Source: UBA1479 sp038109305
Lineage (GTDB): Bacteria > Pseudomonadota > Alphaproteobacteria > Rhodospirillales > Casp-alpha2
Assembly (NCBI GenBank): GCA_038109305.1
Contig: JAYNIR010000010.1
Span: 1 to 64,000 of the forward strand
DNA length: 64,000 nucleotides
Direction of reading: 5' to 3'
In this document: positions 61,303 through 64,000 of the stretch, piece after piece
Position numbering within the stretch: position 1 is the stretch's first letter
Layout: every line of letters begins with the position of its first letter
Notes under the pieces: generated by a model
Databases searched by the model: none
What the model was told of the DNA's origin: nothing
Seen by the model: only the letters and a program-made list of their open reading frames with translations
Made by a program: the position numbers and the translations under genes

Positions 61303-62441
61303 TCAGGCCAACTTAACGGAGGGCGGATTAGAGATTTCCGGCGCCTCCAACGGAATGGTTTCGAGATAGACCGAACGGCTCGGGAAAGCAAATCCGGCGC
61401 CGGCGCCCTTGACGATTTCCTTGATCCGGCAGGCCAGCGCTTCCTTGATTTCGAGCCATTCGCCCCATTTCGTCGTCTTGGTAAAGCAATAGACCAGGAT
61501 GTTGATCGACGAGTCGGCGAAACTATCGACGCGGACAAACGTCGATACGTCCGTCCCCGGCGCAAAAGCGTCGTTGGGACGTATATAGGCGTCGATCCCA
61601 TCCTGGATTTCGCGCAGTTGGTCGACCGTTACCGGTATTCGACGCCGATGATCCATTTGATCCGCCGGTGGGTCATGTTCGAAAAATTGATGACCGCAGA
61701 ACCCAAAAGCTTGGTGTTCGGCACCATGACCGGGGCCTTGTCGAAACGGCGAACCGAGGTGGAGCGAAACCCGATGGTTTCCACCGTGCCCTCGACGATG
61801 CCGGGCACGTTGATCCAATCGCCCTTATGAAAGCGTTTTTCGGCCAGAATCAAAAGGCCCGCGATGAGGTTTTTGAACAGATCCTGCGCGCCAAGCGCCA
61901 CGGCCACGCCCAATGGCCCGAACCCGGCGATGATCGGCCCGACCTGGATGCCCCAGATTTCCAGGATCGCCGCCGCGCCGATAACCATCACCGCAATGCG
62001 GATCGCCCGGGCCAGCCAATCGATCAGATCGGCCGTGAATACCTGAACAAGATTGTGCAGCAGCGAACTGAGCGGCTGCACCGCCCGATGGAATGCCCAA
62101 AAGATCATAAACGCGACAAGCGAACGCAAAAAATTGGTCGCTATTAAATCGGGCAAGCTGTCGAGGCGCAGGACTTGAAACGCGAAGAAAAATCCAATCA
62201 CAACCGGAACGACCCGGAGCGGCGACTCGATCGTTTCGAGAACGTCATCGTCCAATGTATTCGATATCCGGCGGTCCAAAACACGCATCCAAACCATCAA
62301 AAAGCGCGTCAATAGGCCCTGGAGAAGCAAGAAAAGGACAAAAATCCCGAACGAAGCGGCAATCCGGCTAACATCGACGCCGCCGATGCCGTGTTGCCAC
62401 ATGTCGACGGGTAAATCCCAAAATTCCTTAAAATCTGACAT
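61303..62441 (-). pseudogene. MscS-family mechanosensitive channel gene with frameshift
   Basis: The first part (62441 to 61629) encodes four or so membrane segments and the MscS pore/beta-domain region (GPLGVAVALGAQDLFKNLIAG, EGTVETIGFRST, VPNTKLLGS). It ends at a stop after IIGVEYR. The next frame continues at once with VTVDQLREIQDGIDAYI and runs to 61303, giving the missing C-terminal domain. One lost base around 61628-61633 explains both parts. It is either a real mutation or a sequencing error in CCGG/G context. Confidence 0.8.
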
Positions 62442-62556
62442 ATGTATTGTTTATTGTATGCTAGCTGCTCTTGGCTTGACTATTGGCCGAGCCAAGGGGA
62501 AACCGGGGAGCGGACATCGGCGGGCCGAGGATCCGCGTGTAAACGTGGGGCAATCG

Positions 62557-63264
62557 ATGGGTATGGCTCGAATAGCGGGACTTGTTGGAGGTGTGCTCGG
62601 TGCGCTGGTCGTCGCAGCGGTGGGCGCGCAGCCCGCATGGGCTGCTGCCTGCGTCACCCCGAAAACCACGGCGCCACCCGTTGCCTACGCATCGCCCGCC
62701 GTCGGCACCAATCTTGTCTTCAAAATCACCCGAAATCCGGATTCCAAGTACAAGGAAATCCAGCACGAGCGCTACCGCGTTAAATCAGTCGAGGGCAATT
62801 CCGTCCGTTGGTACCGGGAACCGATGCATGGTAAGGGGCCGAACGAAGACATCACCATGTATCTGACGTTCGGCCGGCTAGAAAGCGACCAATGGGTTTA
62901 TCAATTTGACCGCAAGAAATTGGACAAGTTGTGGCCTCTTAAACAGGGCAACGAAGCCGCCTACGATATTTCCGCGCGCCAGAAAAAAGATATCTCAAAA
63001 GAAGTCCTGAAATTGAAGGTGCAATTCTGCGTCCGCGGCTCCAAGAATTTCAAAATCGACGGCGTGACCTATTCAGCGCAGCTTGTCGACACGACGCTGG
63101 TCCTCGAAAAAGGTCCGAAAAACCTCGGCTGGGACCGGGCCGAAGTCGGCGCCTGGTATTCCAAGGAAATCGGCTTTGCCCTCCTGATGGAAGACCGTTA
63201 CCTCAAGCAAGGTAAACCGGTGTTGATTCAGCGGCGCGAAGTCGTCGAAGTCGACAAGAAATAA
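62557..63264 (+). CDS. Secreted protein of unknown function
   Basis: This 235-residue protein has a Sec signal peptide ending at AWA-AACVTP and a beta-rich mature part with two cysteines (AACVTP, VQFCVRG). The ATG at 62557 (GTGGGG upstream) or the in-frame ATG at 62563 is the likely start; the open frame to 62386 crosses the mscS promoter region. No family is recognised. It probably acts in the periplasm. Confidence 0.7.
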   Translation: MGMARIAGLVGGVLGALVVAAVGAQPAWAAACVTPKTTAPPVAYASPAVGTNLVFKITRNPDSKYKEIQHERYRVKSVEGNSVRWYREPMHGKGPNEDITMYLTFGRLESDQWVYQFDRKKLDKLWPLKQGNEAAYDISARQKKDISKEVLKLKVQFCVRGSKNFKIDGVTYSAQLVDTTLVLEKGPKNLGWDRAEVGAWYSKEIGFALLMEDRYLKQGKPVLIQRREVVEVDKK

Positions 63265-63286
63265 TCCGCTTAACCGACGCCCTGCG

Positions 63287-64000
63287 TCAGGCCACCGGCC
63301 GGGGCGCGCAGTTCGACTTTGCAAAGGCGATCCGGGCAGCCAAATCATCGAACGCAGAAGGGTCTCGGGCCAATTCGGCCTCGACCGCGGCAACCCGAAG
63401 CCCTAGGCCCTCGCCGTTGGCGATCTGAATGCTCAAACCTGGGCGGGCGTTAAGCTCCAGCATGACCGGACCCCGGTCTTCGTCCAGCACCATGTCGATC
63501 CCCTGATAGCCCAAGCCGGTCAGCTGATGAGACCGGGCGGCGTGGCTCAGGAGCGTATCCCAATGGGGTATCTGCACGCCGCGGACAGGCGCGCCCGTGT
63601 TCGGATGTTTGGTGATGATCTTGTCGTGCCAGACAGCATTGAGCGTTTTGCCCGTGGTCATGTCGATGCCGGCGCCGATGGCGCCCTGATGCAAATTGGC
63701 TTTGCCCTTCGATTCCTCCGTCGGCAGGCGCGTCATGGCCATTACCGGCACGCCGAGAAACACGATAATCCTGATATCCGGCACGCCGCGGAAGGCGATT
63801 TTTTCAAAGACCTTGTCGAATTTAATCCGGTATTCGATCAACGCCTTGTCCAGTTGCCCGCCGAGCGAGAACGTCCCGGCCAGAATATTGTTGATATGAA
63901 ACCGTATTTCCGCCGGCGACATGACGACGCCGTTGGCCAACCGGAACCCGTCGCCGTGCCGCCCCATAACCACCAGGATGCCGTCGCCGCCCGATCCTTC
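63287..64000 (-). CDS. Alpha-L-glutamate ligase-like ATP-grasp protein (5' end outside window)
   Basis: The C-terminal about 235 residues of an ATP-grasp protein are present, continuing beyond the right edge. The last in-window codons read EGSGGDGILVV, the ATP-binding loop. Ligase residues follow in DIRIIVFLGVPVMAMTRLPTE, and the metal site is in GPVMLELNARPGLSIQIAN. Relatives are the alpha-L-glutamate ligase-like proteins often paired with an inactive transglutaminase membrane protein; no partner is in the window. The function is unknown. Confidence 0.8.
   Translation of the reverse strand, partial: EGSGGDGILVVMGRHGDGFRLANGVVMSPAEIRFHINNILAGTFSLGGQLDKALIEYRIKFDKVFEKIAFRGVPDIRIIVFLGVPVMAMTRLPTEESKGKANLHQGAIGAGIDMTTGKTLNAVWHDKIITKHPNTGAPVRGVQIPHWDTLLSHAARSHQLTGLGYQGIDMVLDEDRGPVMLELNARPGLSIQIANGEGLGLRVAAVEAELARDPSAFDDLAARIAFAKSNCAPRPVA

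Overview
The window is GC-rich, densely coded DNA from a bacterium, most probably an alphaproteobacterium of the Rhodospirillales type with a chemolithoheterotrophic, marine-like lifestyle. The evidence is protein character and gene content only: truncated Sox, the sHdr-LbpA pathway, AEP uptake of the PhnS2/AepX type, and urtA. No rRNA or tRNA was seen. The first 55 bases are almost pure C and look like a contig-edge artefact.

Region 1 (about 1-5 kb): urtA (urea-binding protein, minus strand), a two-subunit family I CoA-transferase, and a minus-strand pair of TauD-like dioxygenase and SDR.

Region 2 (about 4-25 kb) is a phosphonate island. It holds pbfA with a 2-hydroxyacid dehydrogenase, an aldehyde dehydrogenase, an iron alcohol dehydrogenase and a glutamine-synthetase-like ligase; a LysR regulator; a three-gene 2-aminoethylphosphonate (AEP) ABC importer; phnW with a FAD/GcvT oxidoreductase; and phnA-phnY followed by a Na/Pi cotransporter. 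AEP or an N-methylated relative would be imported, converted to phosphonoacetaldehyde (by PhnW, or by C1 hydroxylation plus PbfA), oxidised by PhnY and split by PhnA into acetate and phosphate, with surplus phosphate exported. Four promoter regions share the 9-mer CGATTTGAC in an AT-rich context, so the island looks like one regulon.

Region 3 (about 25-31 kb, minus strand): a hydroxyacid dehydrogenase, a metallo-beta-lactamase-fold hydrolase, an ADP-forming acyl-CoA synthetase and a membrane-bound spermidine-synthase-like protein.

Region 4 (about 31-56 kb) is a sulfur-oxidation island. It holds tusA, a YeeE/YedE (SoxT-like) transporter, soxW, a flavin monooxygenase-like protein with an AurF-like diiron protein, a lipoate-assembly operon (two radical SAM proteins, LipT-like flavoprotein, lipoate ligase, GATase-like protein), dsrE, shdrC1-B1-A-H-C2-B2, a small unknown, lbpA, then soxXYZAB, soxV(ccdA), a second soxW, an ArsR regulator and a SoxS-like thioredoxin. 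No soxCD is present. Thiosulfate sulfane sulfur would therefore be passed from SoxYZ into the cytoplasm and oxidised by sHdr with lipoylated LbpA. A second motif, CATATTC-N11-ATATT, stands in front of nearly every transcription unit here and probably binds the two-cysteine ArsR protein.

Region 5 (about 56-64 kb): a cyclic-nucleotide-domain/TPR protein, a PagL-like lipid A deacylase, a broken TPR gene, an ArsC-like protein, a frameshifted MscS channel, a secreted unknown and a partial ATP-grasp ligase. Three genes in the last 9 kb carry frameshifts or stops, whereas none was found in the larger genes before 55 kb. That points to local decay or local sequence error.
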